Shown in pieces: positions 1-9,982 of a stretch of 64,000 nt of DNA. The notes beneath the pieces are model-generated. The model saw nothing but the letters and a program-made list of their open reading frames with translations, was not told the origin of the DNA and searched no databases. Position numbers and translations under genes: made by a program. The stretch comes from a sulfur-oxidizing endosymbiont of Gigantopelta aegis. Lineage in GTDB: Bacteria > Pseudomonadota > Gammaproteobacteria > GRL18. Where the stretch lies: NCBI RefSeq assembly GCF_016097415.1, contig NZ_JAEHGE010000001.1, forward strand, positions 3,025,157 to 3,089,156. The letters run 5' to 3'. How positions within the stretch are numbered: the stretch's first letter is position 1; each line of letters starts with the position of its first letter.

Positions 1-957
1 TTGTGGCTGGCTCAATTGTGTCACCGGACGCTTGAAATAGTATTCACTGGCCAGGGCAAAACCATGAATAGCACGGCGACCATCCTGACCGAGATAGACT
101 TCATTAATATAAGCCGTGAGAATTTCATCTTTAGAATAATGGTATTCCAGCAATAAGGACATAATGGCCTCATTGATTTTTCTCACTAGGGTGCGTTCAC
201 GGGTTAGAAAATAATTTTTCACTAGTTGCTGAGTTAAAGTACTGCCCCCCTGCACGGTTGCACCCGCTTTAAGATTAGCCCACATTGCTCTGGCAATACC
301 CTTGGGGTCAATGCCATAGTGCTGATAGAAATTTCTATCTTCGACGGCCAATAAAGTATTTTTGAGTTTTTGCGGAATGTCTTCCTGACTCAGCAATAGG
401 CGATCTTCATGTAAGCGCGGATGGATACTACCAATTTGAGCGGGGTCAAGGCGCACTAAGGCGAGTTTTTTTCGTTTTTCCCTATCATAAATTGAGCTAA
501 TGCCCCGAGTATTGAATTGAATACGTAATTTATGAGACGCTTCTTCACCATCGGGGAAAGCAAATTTACGGGTGACTAATTCAATGCGCTGACCACCTCG
601 GGCAAAGCTACCCTGAGTAGATGCCTGTCGATCTTTTCGATACGCGGCAAGCTTGAGTTCCTGCTCAAATTGCTTGGCGGTAATTTTGAGTCCGGGATAA
701 ATTTCGAGAGAACGCGCATACACTTTTGCCGGAATCGACCAGCGCCGCCCTTCAAATTTGTCTTTGATGATATTGTTTAGATAAAGCGTGTAAAACGTTA
801 GGATAATACTACCGAACAAAAAACTCCAAAGGATGAGTTTTTTTAAACCCTGCCATACACGCCCGAAAAAAGAGCGTTTATTAGCAGCGCGCTTTTTACG
901 GCCTTTTTTTGCACGTTTTTTAGCACTTTTATGAGTAGTCGCTTTTTTTACCGGCAT
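1..957 (-). CDS. mrcB: Penicillin-binding protein 1B, N-terminal part (cut by window edge)
   Basis: This is a bifunctional class A PBP that polymerises and cross-links peptidoglycan in the periplasm. Only the first 319 codons lie in the window; the transpeptidase half runs off the left edge. Reading from the ATG at 957, a Lys/Arg-rich cytoplasmic tail of about 38 residues precedes one membrane anchor (about residues 39-62). A UB2H-like region follows, then the glycosyltransferase domain with motif 1 EDRNFYQHYG and motif 2 GGSTLTQQLVKNYF. The domain order and the basic tail favour PBP1B over PBP1A, which lacks the UB2H region. The gene follows cysS by 8 bp on the same strand and may be co-transcribed with it. 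Family assignment is firm; the 1B label is likely. Confidence 0.88.
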   Translation of the reverse strand, partial: MPVKKATTHKSAKKRAKKGRKKRAANKRSFFGRVWQGLKKLILWSFLFGSIILTFYTLYLNNIIKDKFEGRRWSIPAKVYARSLEIYPGLKITAKQFEQELKLAAYRKDRQASTQGSFARGGQRIELVTRKFAFPDGEEASHKLRIQFNTRGISSIYDREKRKKLALVRLDPAQIGSIHPRLHEDRLLLSQEDIPQKLKNTLLAVEDRNFYQHYGIDPKGIARAMWANLKAGATVQGGSTLTQQLVKNYFLTRERTLVRKINEAIMSLLLEYHYSKDEILTAYINEVYLGQDGRRAIHGFALASEYYFKRPVTQLSQPQ

Positions 958-965
958 ATTCAGAC

Positions 966-2375
966 TTATTTCCTGCGCCAGCGTGTGCCTTCAGCAGTAT
1001 CTTCCAATAAAATGTCTTCGCCATCCAGCACATCACGAATGCGATCACATTCTGACCAGTTTTTTTCTTGCTTGGCGGTCGCACGTTGCTCAATTAATGC
1101 GTTGATCTCATCATCGGATAAACCACCTTCTGTACTACTGCCTTGTAAAAACTGCTGGGCATCGTTCTCTAATAGGCCTAATAATTCCGCCAAAAGCTTT
1201 AGTTGCCCCGCCAGTGCAGTCGCCTGTGCTGTGTCCGATGTTTTTAAGCGATTAATTTCATGGCTCATATCAAAGAGTACGGAAATCGCCATTGGGGTAT
1301 TAAAATCATCATCCATCGCTTGGAAAAAACGCTGTGCATAGCCCTGTACATAGTCGCTCTGTTCATCCAAAACCGTCGCATCCGACAATTCTAAACCTAA
1401 TAAAGCCTGATACAAGGTGGTCAGAGACGATTTTGCTTTATCCAGATTTTCATCAGAATAATTCAAGGGGCTCATATAGTGACTATTGAGAATAAAATAG
1501 CGAATGACTTCCGGTGCATAGGTTTTCAGTACATCACGAATAATGAAGAAGTTGCCCAAGGATTTAGACATTTTTTCATCATCAACACGTACAAAACCGT
1601 TATGAATCCAATAATTAACAAATTTATGTCCGGTACAGCCTTCAGATTGAGCGATTTCATTTTCATGATGGGGAAATTTCAGATCCAAACCACCCCCATG
1701 AATATCAAAGTGATCACCTAGACATTTAACGGACATGGCTGAACATTCAATATGCCAACCGGGACGTCCCTCACCCCAGGGTGATGCCCAACTAGGCTCA
1801 CCGGGTTTGGCTTTTTTCCACAAAACGAAATCCATGGGGTCACGCTTGGCCTGTTCGACTTCAACGCGACTACCCGACTGCAAGTCATCGAGGTTCTTTT
1901 TTGCCAGTTTGCCATAATCGGCAAATTGACTCACTTGATAATAGACATCACCATTGTCAGCATAGTAGGCCATTCCCTTATCAATCAAGGTTTGGATCAT
2001 GGCTAAAAGTTCATCCATGTGTTCCGTTGCACGGGGTTCTAAGTCCGGGCGTTTCACCCCCAGGGCATCGGCATCTTCATGCATAGCCTGAATAAAACGG
2101 GCGGTCAGTGTGCCTATGTCTTCACCATTTTCAATTGCACGGGAAATAATTTTGTCATCAATATCGGTGACATTGCGAACATAGGTGACATTCTCTGGGC
2201 CATAGATTTTCCGTAAATAACGGGTGATCACATCAAAAACGACGAGTACGCGGGCATGGCCGATATGACAGAAATCATAGACCGTCATACCACAGACATA
2301 CATTTTTACTTTGCCTGCCTGAATCGGTGTAAACAGTTCTTTTTTGCCTGTTAAGGTATTTTGAATATGTAACAT
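966..2375 (-). CDS. cysS: Cysteinyl-tRNA synthetase
   Basis: This class I aminoacyl-tRNA synthetase charges tRNA-Cys in the cytoplasm. The 469-residue product is close to the usual 460 or so. It shows the zinc-site cysteine in [17 protein letters not shown], the class I HIGH motif in the same stretch, the further zinc-site region ECSAMSV with a downstream [10 protein letters not shown], and the KMSKSLGNF loop at about residue 268. The ATG at 2375 starts the conserved [12 protein letters not shown]. It lies between glnS (19 bp upstream) and the PBP1B gene (8 bp downstream), so the three genes look like one transcription unit. No frame damage is seen. Confidence 0.97.
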   Translation of the reverse strand: MLHIQNTLTGKKELFTPIQAGKVKMYVCGMTVYDFCHIGHARVLVVFDVITRYLRKIYGPENVTYVRNVTDIDDKIISRAIENGEDIGTLTARFIQAMHEDADALGVKRPDLEPRATEHMDELLAMIQTLIDKGMAYYADNGDVYYQVSQFADYGKLAKKNLDDLQSGSRVEVEQAKRDPMDFVLWKKAKPGEPSWASPWGEGRPGWHIECSAMSVKCLGDHFDIHGGGLDLKFPHHENEIAQSEGCTGHKFVNYWIHNGFVRVDDEKMSKSLGNFFIIRDVLKTYAPEVIRYFILNSHYMSPLNYSDENLDKAKSSLTTLYQALLGLELSDATVLDEQSDYVQGYAQRFFQAMDDDFNTPMAISVLFDMSHEINRLKTSDTAQATALAGQLKLLAELLGLLENDAQQFLQGSSTEGGLSDDEINALIEQRATAKQEKNWSECDRIRDVLDGEDILLEDTAEGTRWRRK

Positions 2376-2394
2376 AATCGATTATTTTCCTGCC

Positions 2395-4089
2395 CTATTT
2401 GCCTACTTTTACCCATGAATCTCTCAGACTCACTGTACGATTGAACACTAATTTATCTGCACTGGAATCTGCATCGGTGGTGAAATAGCCTTCGCGTTCA
2501 AATTGATATGAATCACCTGCCTGACTCGTTGCCAATGACATTTCTGCACGGGCATCAGGCATTACCTGCAATGAATCAGGGTTTAAGAAATCCAGAAAAT
2601 GGCTATTTTCATCATCATGTTGTTTGGCTGCAGCATCGGGATTTTCGGCACTGAACAAGCGGTCATAAATACGCACTTCTGCTGGTACACTATACGCTTG
2701 AGACACCCAATGAATTACCCCTTTCACCTTGCGCCCTTCGGGTTTTTTACCCAGAGTATCTACATCATGGCTACAGATAAGCTCGATAACTTCACCTGCA
2801 TCATTCTTAATGACTTTATTGCATTTAATCACATAAGAATTTCTTAAACGCACTTCTTTATCCACTGTTAAGCGCTTGTATTTGGGTGGCGGTACTTCTT
2901 CAAAATCACTGCGATCAATATAAATGACTTTGGTCATTTTTATGCTACGTCTTCCCATGGACTCATCCTTCGGATGACAGGGTGCGGATAACTCTTCTAC
3001 CTGATCATCAGCCCAGCTCTCAATGGTGACTTTCAATGGATTAATGACACACATTGCCCGTGGTGCAGAGCTTTCTAAATCTTCACGGATACAAAATTCC
3101 AGAGTCCCCATGTCTACGACACCATCGACTTTGGTCACGCCAATACGTTCACTGAATTCACGAATCGATGCCGCTGTATAGCCACGACGTCTTAGGCCGG
3201 AAATCGTCGGCATTCTGGGATCATCCCAGCCCGTCACATGCTTATCATCAACCAATAACTTTAATTTACGCTTACTGGTAATGGTGTAGTTTAAGTTCAA
3301 ACGAGCAAATTCTATCTGCTGTGGGTGGCAAGGGGTTTGTAATTGATCCAGCACCCAATCATATAGAGGGCGGTGATCTTCAAATTCCAGGGTACAAAGG
3401 GAATGGGTAATACCTTCGATGGCATCTGAGAGACAATGAGTATAGTCATACATGGGATAAATACACCACGCATTGCCGGTCTGATGATGCTCCACTTTAC
3501 GAATACGGTAAATAATGGGATCACGCATATTGATATTAGCTGAGGCCATATCAATTTTGGCACGTAAGACCTTTGCACCTTCGTCAAACTCACCGGCTTT
3601 CATGCGCTCAAATAAATCCAGGTTTTCTTCAACACTTTGCTCACGATAGGGGCTGTCTTTGCCTGCCTCGGTGAGTGAACCACGGTATTCACGTGCTTCT
3701 TCTGGACTCAAAGAACACACATAAGCCTTGCCCAATTTGATCAGTTCAACGGCATAGTCATAGAGTTGTTGAAAATAATCTGATGAAAACTTCGGTTCAT
3801 CATTCCATTCAAAGCCCAACCAGGACACATCTTTTTTAATGGAATCGATATATTCCATGTCTTCTTTTTCAGGATTGGTATCATCAAAGCGTAAGTTACA
3901 ACGGCCTTTATAATCTTCTGCTAGACCAAAGTTGAGACATATGGATTTAGCATGACCGATATGTAAGTAACCATTCGGTTCGGGGGGAAAACGAGTCACC
4001 ACCGCACCATTATGCTTATTGCTGCTGATATCGGCATCAATGATATGACGAATAAAATTACTGGAAGGTTTTGTCTCTGTATCGCTCAT
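2395..4089 (-). CDS. glnS: Glutaminyl-tRNA synthetase
   Basis: This class I synthetase charges tRNA-Gln directly and is typical of gammaproteobacteria. The 564-residue protein has the HIGH motif in [16 protein letters not shown], the [11 protein letters not shown] segment, the [10 protein letters not shown] segment, and a KMSKS-loop equivalent around [10 protein letters not shown], followed by the beta-barrel anticodon-binding half. The length matches the E. coli enzyme (about 554). It is the first gene of a likely glnS-cysS-mrcB unit. About 170 bp upstream lies a 180-bp repeat element that may carry or disturb upstream control sequence. Confidence 0.97.
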   Translation of the reverse strand: MSDTETKPSSNFIRHIIDADISSNKHNGAVVTRFPPEPNGYLHIGHAKSICLNFGLAEDYKGRCNLRFDDTNPEKEDMEYIDSIKKDVSWLGFEWNDEPKFSSDYFQQLYDYAVELIKLGKAYVCSLSPEEAREYRGSLTEAGKDSPYREQSVEENLDLFERMKAGEFDEGAKVLRAKIDMASANINMRDPIIYRIRKVEHHQTGNAWCIYPMYDYTHCLSDAIEGITHSLCTLEFEDHRPLYDWVLDQLQTPCHPQQIEFARLNLNYTITSKRKLKLLVDDKHVTGWDDPRMPTISGLRRRGYTAASIREFSERIGVTKVDGVVDMGTLEFCIREDLESSAPRAMCVINPLKVTIESWADDQVEELSAPCHPKDESMGRRSIKMTKVIYIDRSDFEEVPPPKYKRLTVDKEVRLRNSYVIKCNKVIKNDAGEVIELICSHDVDTLGKKPEGRKVKGVIHWVSQAYSVPAEVRIYDRLFSAENPDAAAKQHDDENSHFLDFLNPDSLQVMPDARAEMSLATSQAGDSYQFEREGYFTTDADSSADKLVFNRTVSLRDSWVKVGK

Positions 4090-4260
4090 TATTCTCGTTT
4101 ATCTCGTATTTTGTAAATTAGGGGTCGAACCCTAGCACCATTTTAGGTTTAAGCAGTGATTTTAATGAATTAACAGACAAAAATAAATCATTCCTTTGAA
4201 TCACGGCATTAAAACCGTTATATTATTCGAAACAGAGTGTTTTATCTCTCTTTTAATTTT

Positions 4261-4440
4261 AACCTAAAATAATCAGTTGAATCGTAGCGAGAGCGACTTA
4301 GGTGCTGAAGATTAAGGGTTTTACAGGTTATTTTGGCTTTATTCGTAGTCACCCTACGGGTGAAGTCAAAATGTTCTGGAAAATCCTTAAGATTCAGTGC
4401 ATAAGGCGGTCGCAGTAGGTTCAACTGATTTTTTTAGGTT
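4261..4440. repeat. 180-bp MITE-like element, copy 1 (inverted relative to copy 2)
   Basis: A 180-bp block starts with AACCTAAAATAATCAGTTGAA and ends with the near-complement TTCAACTGATTTTTTTAGGTT, giving terminal inverted repeats of about 21 bp. The same block recurs at 14119-14298 in the opposite orientation with very few differences. One frame is open along its whole length (about 54 codons), but the frame is shared between copies only because the DNA is, and it has no recognisable product. Left flank TTTT and right flank TAAT do not form an obvious target duplication. It sits between glnS and a divergently transcribed cyclophilin gene. Confidence 0.8.
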
Positions 4441-4480
4441 TAATGCTTGCTTCTATTTAAACTATTTATAAGGTTCAAAG

Positions 4481-5077
4481 ATGATACGATTCAAATATTT
4501 AGCGTTTAGTTTTGCTCTGAGCATCTTTTTGCTCAGTTTTAGTGTCAACAGTGTTGCTGCTACCGATGCCAATAATACTGTAAAAATCAAAATGACCACC
4601 AATCAGGGTGATATCATCCTTGAGCTGTATCCTGATAAAGCCCCGCTCACAGTCAAAAACTTTGTCAATTATACCGAAAAGCATTTTTATAGAAAAACCA
4701 TCTTTCACCGTGTCATTGATGGTTTTATGATTCAAGGTGGTGGTTTCATTAATGCTCAGGATCGAAAAAGACCGCTCAGTCCCATTAAAAATGAAGCCTA
4801 TAATGGCTTGAAAAATGATCGTTATACCATTGCTATGGCAAGAACAAGTAATCCGCACTCGGCAACATCACAGTTTTTTATCAACCTAAAAGATAATAAC
4901 TTCCTTAACTTTACCCGTAAATCAATGAATGGTTGGGGTTATACGGTGTTTGGAAAGGTCATTGAAGGTCAGGATGTTGTTGATAAGATTGCCAAGGTTA
5001 AAACCATTAAAGCAGCAGGTCAGCAAAATATTCCTCTTGATCCAATTTATATTGAAGATGTGGAAGTGATTAAATAA
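4481..5077 (+). CDS. Periplasmic cyclophilin-type peptidyl-prolyl cis-trans isomerase
   Basis: This cyclophilin catalyses cis-trans isomerisation of X-Pro bonds. The 198-residue product has an N-terminal signal peptide (KYLAFSFALSIFLLSF, ending near SVAA) and so should act in the periplasm. The core follows with the signature [18 protein letters not shown], the [10 protein letters not shown] segment and a C-terminal GWGYTVFGKVI. It resembles E. coli PpiA more than PpiB because of the signal peptide, although the core is very close to the cytosolic copy at 7585. The stop is followed within 3 bp by a truncated copy of another repeat family. Confidence 0.92.
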   Translation: MIRFKYLAFSFALSIFLLSFSVNSVAATDANNTVKIKMTTNQGDIILELYPDKAPLTVKNFVNYTEKHFYRKTIFHRVIDGFMIQGGGFINAQDRKRPLSPIKNEAYNGLKNDRYTIAMARTSNPHSATSQFFINLKDNNFLNFTRKSMNGWGYTVFGKVIEGQDVVDKIAKVKTIKAAGQQNIPLDPIYIEDVEVIK

Positions 5078-5079
5078 TT

Positions 5080-5126
5080 AGTGTTCATCCGTTTATTCTA
5101 GAATTATTTGATAATTGTGACTGTAG
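5080..5126. repeat. Truncated left end of the 172-bp MITE family
   Basis: The stretch beginning AGTGTTCATCCGT and running through CTAGAATTATTTGATAATT to GTAGGGTGGGCA matches the left end of the element at 63575-63746 with few changes. The palindromic centre and right terminus are missing here, so this is a broken copy. It lies immediately after a stop codon, as the full copy does next to tcdA. Confidence 0.7.
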
Positions 5127-5139
5127 GGTGGGCAATAAA

Positions 5140-6732
5140 TTAACAACCTGCATGGGTGACAATAAAGACCCCGAATAATTCCTTGGGATCATCCCCTTCA
5201 TCGGGATTAATCGCACCTTCTAGGCCATGAGGCTGGGGAGGAGCGACTGTTCCCATTGGCAGGTTAACCATTCCGCCCTGGTACACCCCACTGATCACCG
5301 CTTTACCAAACAAATCAAAGACCGAATGAATCCGATAGGCGGCTCCAACACTGACAATTTTTGATAAATCAACAGCAACAGTAGCATCTCTATCATAGTT
5401 ATAAACTGTAATACGTCCTCGACGGGGGTCGTATTCGTTTTTAATGTAAAAGATTTTTTTACCACTGCTAGGTTCTGTGCCGGTAAATACATTAGCCCCT
5501 AGATTATTGATCTGGTCATCATTACCTGATGTACCATGAAAAACGGAGTTTCCGGTCATATTGATGCTTTGCCAATTACCATTTACTTTAAAGTTTTGCA
5601 CTAAATAATTATCAATGAGCGTGGCATCTGCATTGGAAAAAGCATTGCCTTTGTAGCTACTTGCATAGCCAATCATGGTTCGACCGATATCTGAATAGCC
5701 CTGATTATTTTTGATCAGTAAATTTCTAACGGGTTGGTAGCCACCGACTAAACAATCGTATTTTTTCATGCCCTTGCGTATATCCGACGCGCCGGTTAAA
5801 AACCAGGTATTGTCCTGAATATCAAAGTTTTCAATGCCTCGATTATTTTGGTTGCCGGTCTGGTAGGCATGAATGCCTGTACCAAAGCCATAAAAAATCA
5901 CATTATTGGTAATCTTTTTTACACCATCAAAGTTTTGCATATACATCGCATGGCCATGACCACGGCCATAAGAGCCATCGGCAGGCTGTGCACTCCAGCC
6001 ATTATTGTAAATGATGCTGCCATAGGTTTCGGTATCAATACCCGTAAAGCCATCCTGTCTTTTACTCCAGGCATTAATCCCCCCGGTATTATCATGGGAG
6101 ATAAAATTAATCACCCGATTGGTTGAGCCAATGATATTAACCCCACCATTGAGTGTGATATCCGAAGGATTTGAGGAGTTATCTACCCTAGAAACACGAT
6201 TATTGTCGAAGCTAGTCACTTCGATGCCATAATAATGCGTCCAAGCGCCATTGATAGTCAAACCTGAGCCTGAAGGCGCATTAGTGGTATCAATAACAAC
6301 ACGTTTGCCCGGATAAGGTTTGACTGAAATCGGAGCGTTGGCACTGCCTCTCAATTCACTGGTGAACGTACCTTTATACGTCCCTTCCATTAGCCAGAGC
6401 GTATCACCATCTTTCACTATGTCATTATTGGCCAGTGCTGTAGCTAAATCCAAAGGATCTTTTTCTGTGCCTGTAGCATTAGCATAACCTGTTGGTGAAG
6501 CAAAAATACCCTGCGGCTTAACAATCGGCAACGCATTGCATGAAGATTTGTAAAAGGTGGCTTCGTTGTAGGCATTAAAAGCATCGGGAGAGGGAATGCT
6601 CGATACTGGCTTTGTTAAAATTGACAGTTTCAGTGATGAAGACATGCCCATTTCTGCACTGGCTTCAGTCACAGTAAAAAAACACCAACCGACCACAAGA
6701 TAAGATTTAAATCGTCTATTAATAAAACCCAT
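5140..6732 (-). CDS. Secreted right-handed parallel beta-helix repeat protein
   Basis: I choose the ATG at 6732 because AGGA lies six bases upstream and it gives a signal peptide (RFKSYLVVGWCFFTVTEASA). The longer frame from 6888 would overlap the divergent GST gene. The product is about 530 residues. After a linker, residues roughly 90-420 show repeated short strands with Asn-rich turns (ITNNVIFYG, NFDIQDNTWF, NLLIKNNQGY, ATLIDNYLVQ). This is typical of pectate-lyase-like or alginate-lyase-like beta-helices. It probably binds or cuts a polysaccharide outside the cytoplasm. I cannot identify catalytic residues or a specific lyase family, so the substrate is unknown. Confidence 0.72.
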   Translation of the reverse strand: MGFINRRFKSYLVVGWCFFTVTEASAEMGMSSSLKLSILTKPVSSIPSPDAFNAYNEATFYKSSCNALPIVKPQGIFASPTGYANATGTEKDPLDLATALANNDIVKDGDTLWLMEGTYKGTFTSELRGSANAPISVKPYPGKRVVIDTTNAPSGSGLTINGAWTHYYGIEVTSFDNNRVSRVDNSSNPSDITLNGGVNIIGSTNRVINFISHDNTGGINAWSKRQDGFTGIDTETYGSIIYNNGWSAQPADGSYGRGHGHAMYMQNFDGVKKITNNVIFYGFGTGIHAYQTGNQNNRGIENFDIQDNTWFLTGASDIRKGMKKYDCLVGGYQPVRNLLIKNNQGYSDIGRTMIGYASSYKGNAFSNADATLIDNYLVQNFKVNGNWQSINMTGNSVFHGTSGNDDQINNLGANVFTGTEPSSGKKIFYIKNEYDPRRGRITVYNYDRDATVAVDLSKIVSVGAAYRIHSVFDLFGKAVISGVYQGGMVNLPMGTVAPPQPHGLEGAINPDEGDDPKELFGVFIVTHAGC

Positions 6733-6854
6733 TAACATTCCTATGTTTTTATAAATTATAGGCTGTTTTTTATCTTTAATCTGTGAAGTGAACACCATTA
6801 AAACAATGATGCTACAATATTTCTTTTGGGATGAGTAATAATAGGGACAAAACA

Positions 6855-7463
6855 ATGAAACTAACACTTTATGGATTTCCACAAACACGCTCCATGCGGG
6901 TTCAGTGGTTGTTAGAAGAGATGGCGCTCGATTATGAATTTGTTGAAATTAATATTTTTCAGGGTGAGGGTTTTGCCAAAACCTATCGAAGAATACACCC
7001 CCATGGTCAAGTACCTGCATTGGATGTTGATGGTAAAATCATGTTTGAATCCGGAGCAATTTGCCATTGGCTGGCCGATCAATTTCCTGAAAAATGCTTG
7101 GCTCCGGCAATCAATGAGCCATTACGAATGGACTATGAGCAATGGATGTTTTATGCCCCGTCTACGCTAGAGCCTCCTGCTTTTCAATATTTGCTGCACA
7201 GTGTATTGCTACCCGAAGAACAACGCATAGCAGAGATTGTGGAGTGGAATAAAACAACTTACCTGAAATTAATAAAAACCCTAAATCGCTTGCTCAAAAA
7301 TAAGCAATATTTACTGGGTGAACAGTTTTCTACTGCTGATATTATGTTGGGTTATTTATTGCTTTGGTTTCCTAAGCATTTGGAGGGCTTGCCTGCGTTA
7401 AATGATTATTGTCAACGGCTCAGTGGGCGTGAGGCTTATAAAAAAATCATTGATAGTTTCTGA
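6855..7463 (+). CDS. Glutathione S-transferase family protein
   Basis: The 202-residue protein begins MKLTLYGFPQTRSMRV, the usual thioredoxin-fold start of bacterial GSTs. It continues with HPHGQVPALDVDGKIMFESGAI (the cis-Pro VPAL and the ES glutathione-binding pair, near residues 53-67) and an all-helical C-terminal domain containing LGEQFSTADIMLGYLL. I prefer the ATG at 6855 over the in-frame 6831 because AGGGA lies just upstream of it and the N-terminus then matches the fold. It likely conjugates or reduces electrophiles with glutathione; the substrate is not predictable. It is transcribed divergently from the beta-helix gene. Confidence 0.9.
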   Translation: MKLTLYGFPQTRSMRVQWLLEEMALDYEFVEINIFQGEGFAKTYRRIHPHGQVPALDVDGKIMFESGAICHWLADQFPEKCLAPAINEPLRMDYEQWMFYAPSTLEPPAFQYLLHSVLLPEEQRIAEIVEWNKTTYLKLIKTLNRLLKNKQYLLGEQFSTADIMLGYLLLWFPKHLEGLPALNDYCQRLSGREAYKKIIDSF

Positions 7464-7584
7464 CGGCGGCACGAATTTCGAACGCCAAAAACTTTAAAAC
7501 CTTGATTTTTTATGCTTTCACCCTTATAAAGTAGTCAGGAATTTAATTCAATCAACTCATTCAACTAGCTGGTTAATATAAACT

Positions 7585-8076
7585 ATGATAACAATGCAAA
7601 CTAACTATGGCACAATCACCATAGAACTTGATACTGAAAAAGCCCCTGAAACTTGTGCTAACTTTGAACAATATGTCAAAGATGGCTTTTACGACGGTAC
7701 TATCTTTCACCGCGTCATTGATGGTTTTATGATTCAAGGCGGCGGTATGGAACCAGGCATGGCGGAAAAAGAAACCCGTGCCAATATCAAAAATGAAGCA
7801 ACTAATGGCCTAACCAATGAGCGCGGCACTTTAGCAATGGCTAGAACGCCTGATCCTCATTCTGCTTCTTCTCAGTTTTTTATTAACCTGAAAGACAATT
7901 CATTCCTGAATTTCCGCAGTGAAACAGCCGATGGTTGGGGTTATTGTGTTTTTGCTAAGGTCACTGATGGTATGGATGTGGTTGATGCGATTAAAGGTGT
8001 CAAAACTGGCAATTCTGGTCATCATTCAGATGTGCCAGTTGAAGATGTTGTGATTGAGAAAGTGACTATTTCTTAG
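7585..8076 (+). CDS. ppiB: Cytosolic cyclophilin-type peptidyl-prolyl cis-trans isomerase
   Basis: The 163-residue protein has no signal peptide and matches E. coli PpiB in length. It shows [18 protein letters not shown], the [11 protein letters not shown] active-site stretch, and [10 protein letters not shown] near the end. It acts in the cytoplasm on prolyl bonds of folding proteins. Its place just upstream of lpxH, with cysS and glnS nearby, follows a common gammaproteobacterial gene order. A palindromic repeat fills most of the gap to lpxH. Confidence 0.95.
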   Translation: MITMQTNYGTITIELDTEKAPETCANFEQYVKDGFYDGTIFHRVIDGFMIQGGGMEPGMAEKETRANIKNEATNGLTNERGTLAMARTPDPHSASSQFFINLKDNSFLNFRSETADGWGYCVFAKVTDGMDVVDAIKGVKTGNSGHHSDVPVEDVVIEKVTIS

Positions 8077-8086
8077 AGCTATTTAT

Positions 8087-8176
8087 TAGGGTGGGCATGG
8101 CTTTATCTGCCCACGCTGACTCAATACTTTGTGTTCACACATTCAGCGTGGGCACAAAAATCGTGCCCACCCTACG
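8087..8176. repeat. GTAGGGTGGGCA palindromic repeat (ppiB-lpxH gap)
   Basis: The sequence starts TAGGGTGGGCATGGC and ends with the near-complement GTGCCCACCCTACG. An inner pair, TGCCCACGCTGA and TCAGCGTGGGCA, sits inside the outer arms. It can fold into a two-part hairpin and belongs to the same family as the repeats at 10911, 15317 and 63616. It could stabilise mRNA ends or slow transcription between ppiB and lpxH. Confidence 0.75.
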
Positions 8177-8240
8177 ATCTGATGCGTTTCGTGTCTCAGC
8201 AACATTTTGAGAATATGAAAAGTTTAAACAATAGTTAAGT

Positions 8241-8981
8241 ATGAAAACACTCTTTATTTCCGACCTTCACCTCAATCCTAAACGACCTGATATTCAGGCC
8301 TGTTTTGATCAATTTATAAGCGCCTGTTTACAGCCAAAAAAAAATCAAACCATTGACTCACTCTATATTCTCGGTGATTTATTTGAATTTTGGATCGGCG
8401 ACGATGCTTCCCTGCCCGTTTATGCACAGACTATCCAGCAACTCAGGCAACTAGTCGATAGCGGTATCCCGATATATGTTATGCATGGTAATCGAGATTT
8501 TCTTTTAGGGGCTGAATTTGAACAGGTCAGTGGCTGTCAATTAATTCCTGATCTTTATCACTTGCCTATTGCCAACACTGATAAAAACGACTCTGTATTA
8601 CTTTCACATGGTGATATTTTCTGCACTGATGATAAAGACTATATGCAATTTCGCCAAATGGTACGTAATCCTGATTGGCAGAGGGATTTTTTAGCTCAAA
8701 CTGTCGCCGAAAGATTAGCCATTGCCCAGTCTATGCGCGAACAAAGTAAACAACAAGGCAAACAAAAGAGCAGTGAAATTACTGATGTGAATCAGCAGAC
8801 GGTAGAAAAAATAATGCTTGAACAACAGTGCATGACACTGATTCATGGCCATACTCATCGACCTGCAATACATGAATTTACGCTATCCAATCAGCAAGCA
8901 GTTGAACGAATACTTAAACGAATACTTAAACGAATAGTACTACCCGACTGGACACCCGATGCTAAAATCTTTGAGCTTTAA
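8241..8981 (+). CDS. lpxH: UDP-2,3-diacylglucosamine diphosphatase
   Basis: LpxH hydrolyses UDP-2,3-diacylglucosamine to lipid X in lipid A biosynthesis at the inner membrane. The 246-residue protein has the calcineurin-like metallophosphoesterase motifs in order: SDLHLN (D8, H10), LGDLFEFWIGDD, HGNRDFLLG, LLSHGDIFC and HGHTHRP. Near the C-terminus a 12-bp direct repeat adds residues (RILKRILKRI) where related proteins, as I remember them, are shorter. An A9 run at about 8336-8344 is in frame. The stop overlaps the convergent HupE gene by 4 bp. Confidence 0.95.
   Translation: MKTLFISDLHLNPKRPDIQACFDQFISACLQPKKNQTIDSLYILGDLFEFWIGDDASLPVYAQTIQQLRQLVDSGIPIYVMHGNRDFLLGAEFEQVSGCQLIPDLYHLPIANTDKNDSVLLSHGDIFCTDDKDYMQFRQMVRNPDWQRDFLAQTVAERLAIAQSMREQSKQQGKQKSSEITDVNQQTVEKIMLEQQCMTLIHGHTHRPAIHEFTLSNQQAVERILKRILKRIVLPDWTPDAKIFEL
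8907..8936. repeat. 12-bp tandem repeat inside lpxH
   Basis: The unit CGAATACTTAAA is present 2.5 times and encodes RILK RILK RI. Being a multiple of three, it preserves the frame. It lies after the last metal-binding motif, so copy-number change would alter only the C-terminal segment. Confidence 0.85.
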
Positions 8982-9982
8982 AAGGTACTCATACGTTCAA
9001 ACAACCACAGTGATGATAAGCTACCAATTGCATAAATAGCAATATTTTCAGCTTGCTCAAGTCGTTTCACTTGGCTGATTTTTATCATCAATTGCCGCAA
9101 TAACCAGCCCGACACTAACACCGCTGCAACAAAAATAAGTTGCCCTATTTCCACGCCAATATTAAAGAAGATCAGCGTCAAAGGAATGGCCTGCTCAGGC
9201 AAGCCAATTTCTGCCAATGCCCCGGCAAAACCAAAGCCATGCAACAAGCCGAATAAAAAAGCGATCATCCAAGGCCAGCGTTCCGCAGCACCTATTCGCC
9301 CCTGTTTACTATGCCTTAATTCCACAGCAAGAAATAAAATACTCAGAGCAATCACTGCTTCTACCGGTTGCTGAGGGACATGAACAAGTCCTAATGTTGC
9401 AGCACCTAAGGTAATGCTATGTGCCAGAGTAAATGATGTAATAGTCATCACTAAGCGGCGGGTATTATGTACGATCAGTAGGAGTGCAAAAACAAATAAC
9501 AGGTGATCCAAGCCAAGTAAAATATGGCTAATGCCTAAACCCAAATAAGTAATTGCAATATCGGTATTGCTACTCTTTTCAGGGATACGATAGATCGGCT
9601 CTGAGGGTTTTAATAAGGCCGTTGAAACACTTGAATCTAACCATTTGATGCGCAGTAAAACATCGGTATTATTACGACTGATATTATTTATGCTCAAATC
9701 CCGTCCCACTAGACCTGTATCACAATGTATGTACCAGCGTTGCAATAATGTGCCATTCATAAACTGAGTATTAATTTCAGATTTATTTTCACAGGACTCG
9801 GGTAGTTTGGGTGACAAAACTTGCGTCTGGGCATTTTTTTGTGGGATTTTCCACAACACCAAGAACACCTGATTGCTTTCTTCATTCAGTTCCAAATAAC
9901 CCGGACGTATTTCATCAGCATAGCTGGATTGCACGAGTAAAATAAGACTGAAGATGAATAATTTATAACACACTTTTTTCAC
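8978..9982 (-). CDS. HupE/UreJ family membrane protein with periplasmic N-terminal domain
   Basis: The 334-residue protein starts with a signal peptide (ending near SSYADE), followed by about 130 residues that should be periplasmic. About six membrane segments then contain the HupE/UreJ signature: GISHILLGLDHLLFVFALLL, SFTLAHSITLG, LHGFGFAGAL and FNIGVEIGQL. HupE/UreJ proteins are linked to nickel or cobalt uptake, but the long-domain version often occurs away from hydrogenase or urease genes, as here. It overlaps the upstream parvulin gene by 4 bp (ATGA), so the two are translationally coupled. The metal role is inference. Confidence 0.85.
   Translation of the reverse strand: MKKVCYKLFIFSLILLVQSSYADEIRPGYLELNEESNQVFLVLWKIPQKNAQTQVLSPKLPESCENKSEINTQFMNGTLLQRWYIHCDTGLVGRDLSINNISRNNTDVLLRIKWLDSSVSTALLKPSEPIYRIPEKSSNTDIAITYLGLGISHILLGLDHLLFVFALLLIVHNTRRLVMTITSFTLAHSITLGAATLGLVHVPQQPVEAVIALSILFLAVELRHSKQGRIGAAERWPWMIAFLFGLLHGFGFAGALAEIGLPEQAIPLTLIFFNIGVEIGQLIFVAAVLVSGWLLRQLMIKISQVKRLEQAENIAIYAIGSLSSLWLFERMSTF

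Noticed and set aside
4242..4424. 60-residue open frame within the 180-bp repeat (and its twin at 14135-14329)
   Set aside because: The frame spans the repeat and its flanks, has no ribosome site or recognisable domain, and is shared only because the DNA repeat is shared. I treat it as non-coding.
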